From Streptomyces sp. NBC_01262 (GTDB lineage: Bacteria > Actinomycetota > Actinomycetes > Streptomycetales > Streptomycetaceae): DNA of 64,000 nucleotides. The notes beneath the pieces were generated by a model that ran no database searches, was not told the origin of the DNA, and was given only the letters and a program-made list of their open reading frames with translations. The stretch covers positions 2,453,501 to 2,517,500 of the forward strand of contig NZ_CP108462.1 in NCBI RefSeq assembly GCF_036226365.1, given 5' to 3'. Shown here piece after piece: positions 61,784 to 64,000 of this stretch; position 1 is the first letter of the stretch; every line of letters starts with the position of its first letter. The position numbers were made by a program, and so were the translations under genes.

Positions 61784-62764
61784 TCAGAGCCGGCCGCCCA
61801 GGCTGTTGCACGCCGCCGCCACCCGCTCCAACTCCCGCTCGCTCATCCCCGGATGCACCGGCAGCGACAGCGTCTCCCCCGCCGCCGCCTCCGTGCACGG
61901 CAGACTCATCCCGGAGATCCCCGCCCGGAGCCGGTTCGCCGGCATCCGGTGCAACGGCGTCGGGATGCTCACCCTCGCCCGCACGCCCCGCCCCGCCAGC
62001 GCCAGCGCGAACGCGTCCCGGTCCGGCCGCCCATTCCCCGGAATCCGTACCGTGTAGCGGTGGTAGACGTGATGCGCCCCCGGCTCGACATGCGGCACCA
62101 TCACCCCCGTCAGCGCCGAATCCAGATACCTGCAGTGCGCACGCTGCCTCGCCACCGCCCCCGCCAGCTTCGCCAGCCCCCCGCGCCCAGCCGCCGCCTG
62201 CTCGTCCGACAACTGCGCATCCCGGTGCACCGACGCCCGCAGCCCCCGCACCGTCCGGGCCAGCTCCGGATGTTCCGTCGTCACCACCGCCCCGTCCTCC
62301 ACTGCGAACACGCTCATCACCCCGTACGTCCCGACCCTGCGCCCCGCCAACGCCGCGGCCTGCGCCTGCGTCGCGTCCTCCACGATCGCCAGCCCATGGC
62401 GTTCCGCGAGCCCCGCCAGCGTGTTCACCGCCGCCGGATGGCCGAACAGATGCACAGGCAGTATCGCCGCGGTCAACGGCGTGATCGACGCCGCCACCGC
62501 CTCCGGGTCCAGGCAGAACGTCAACGGATCGATGTCCGCGAACACCGGCACCGCCCCGACCAGCCGCACGGCCTCCGCCGTCGCCGTCGGTGCGAACGAC
62601 GGCAGAATGATCTCTTCTCCCGCGCCGATCCCCAGCGCGAGCAGCGACAGCCTCAGGGCCGCCGTACCCGAATCCACCGCAACACAGTGCCGGTTGCCGG
62701 CGACCGCCGAGAACTCCGACTCCAGTGCCGCTACTTCCGCGCCTTGAACGATGGACTGCTGCAT
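61784..62764 (-). CDS. DegT/DnrJ/EryC1/StrS-fold protein lacking the PLP-lysine loop, 326 aa
   Basis: Fold-type I aminotransferase relatives of sugar biosynthesis: SGTAALRLSLLALGIGAGEEIILPSFAPTATAEAVRLVGAVPVFADID and VEDATQAQAAALAGRRVGTYG are clear. Where the family has a TK-x-GEGG segment carrying the PLP lysine, this one reads MSVFAVEDGAVVTTE: about seven residues including the lysine are missing. It should not act as a normal aminotransferase; it might bind sugar nucleotides or PLP in another role. ATG 62764, weak ribosome site. Between tRNA-Thr and the rrn operon. Confidence 0.8.
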   Translation of the reverse strand: MQQSIVQGAEVAALESEFSAVAGNRHCVAVDSGTAALRLSLLALGIGAGEEIILPSFAPTATAEAVRLVGAVPVFADIDPLTFCLDPEAVAASITPLTAAILPVHLFGHPAAVNTLAGLAERHGLAIVEDATQAQAAALAGRRVGTYGVMSVFAVEDGAVVTTEHPELARTVRGLRASVHRDAQLSDEQAAAGRGGLAKLAGAVARQRAHCRYLDSALTGVMVPHVEPGAHHVYHRYTVRIPGNGRPDRDAFALALAGRGVRARVSIPTPLHRMPANRLRAGISGMSLPCTEAAAGETLSLPVHPGMSERELERVAAACNSLGGRL

Positions 62765-62833
62765 GTGGCTCAGGATCGCCAGACCGCATGATGAACGGCC
62801 AAGCGGAGCATGAACGGACGGTGATCAGAACAC

Positions 62834-62872
62834 AAAAAGCCGCACCCCCGAACCGAAGTCCGGGGGTGCGGC
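62834..62872 (-). terminator. rrn operon terminator
   Basis: GCCGCACCCCCG at 62839-62850 pairs with CGGGGGTGCGGC at 62861-62872; the AAAAA at 62834-62838 is a U-tract on the minus strand. Standard factor-independent terminator about 10 bases after 5S rRNA. Confidence 0.9.
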
Positions 62873-62882
62873 TGAATGATTG

Positions 62883-63000
62883 CTCGGCGGCGTCCTACTC
62901 TCCCACAGGGTCCCCCCTGCAGTACCATCGGCGCTGAAAGGCTTAGCTTCCGGGTTCGGAATGTAACCGGGCGTTTCCCTAACGCAATGACCACCGAAAC
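62883..63000 (-). rRNA. 5S ribosomal RNA
   Basis: Minus-strand sequence begins GTTTCGGTGGTCATTGCG and contains CGAACCCGGAAGCTAAG and GATGGTACTGC, ending GGACGCCGCCGAGC, the actinobacterial 5S pattern with pairing ends (GTTTCGGTGG region against CGCCGCCGAG). End positions may differ by a few bases. Confidence 0.95.
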
Positions 63001-63072
63001 ACTATGAAGATAACCGAACCGGAACAACACAGTTCGTTACTTCAGAACTACACAGTGGACGCGAGCAACTGA

Positions 63073-64000
<928 letters not shown>

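Overview
The window is Streptomyces chromosome, or a very close relative. Base composition is high-GC throughout with strong GC bias at third codon positions, and GTG/TTG starts are common. From 44.6 kb on, the gene order dps - clgR - cinA - pgsA - rimO - rodZ-like - ftsK - osaB - osaA / osaC matches the block I remember around SCO5756-SCO5747 of S. coelicolor. The rRNA sequences at the right end are also actinobacterial. All identifications come from reading the sequence; no database was searched.

Region A (1 to about 44 kb) is an integrated element whose left end lies outside the window. It has three visible parts. (i) 0-9.8 kb is a dense run of small, mostly unrecognised plus-strand genes, many with CxxC zinc-ribbon pairs and TGATG/ATGA-type overlaps. 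It includes a winged-helix protein that may start replication, a two-copy LuxR-type HTH protein, a stand-alone nucleotidyltransferase-like protein and one divergent pair of very small genes. (ii) 9.8-14.5 kb is a conjugation module of the actinomycete plasmid/AICE type: three or more Spd-like membrane or helper proteins followed by a 723-residue FtsK/TraB-like DNA translocase. A striking array of palindromes follows it. (iii) 14.8-39 kb leads into a complete siphovirus virion and lysis cassette: HNH nuclease, P-loop protein, small and large terminase, portal, HK97 prohead protease, HK97 capsid, head-tail connectors, tail tube, tail chaperones G/GT with a canonical -1 frameshift site, tape measure, distal tail protein, fibres, amidase, holin candidates and a membrane-anchored collagen-like protein. 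The element therefore combines a virion cassette with an intercellular double-stranded DNA transfer module.

Region B (39-44.5 kb) looks like cargo or a junction zone. It holds a DUF3800 protein in AT-richer DNA, an HAD hydrolase behind a perfect palindrome, an XRE-TPR regulator divergent from small zinc-ribbon genes, and a small XRE repressor-like protein. A good LexA-type SOS box and four tightly packed hairpins follow. The right attachment site probably lies here, but without the left end it cannot be defined. No integrase is visible.

Region C (44.5-64 kb) is core chromosome. On the minus strand are dps, clgR, the translationally coupled cinA-pgsA-rimO group, a RodZ-like HTH membrane protein, ftsK, and the osmoadaptation pair osaB/osaA. 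Divergent from osaA is osaC, which joins an anti-sigma-type ATPase, PAS and GAF domains and a PP2C phosphatase. Then come tRNA-Thr(GGT), a DegT/StrS-fold protein that lacks the PLP-lysine loop, a strong rrn terminator, 5S rRNA and the 3' part of 23S rRNA, all minus strand. The window ends inside 23S rRNA.
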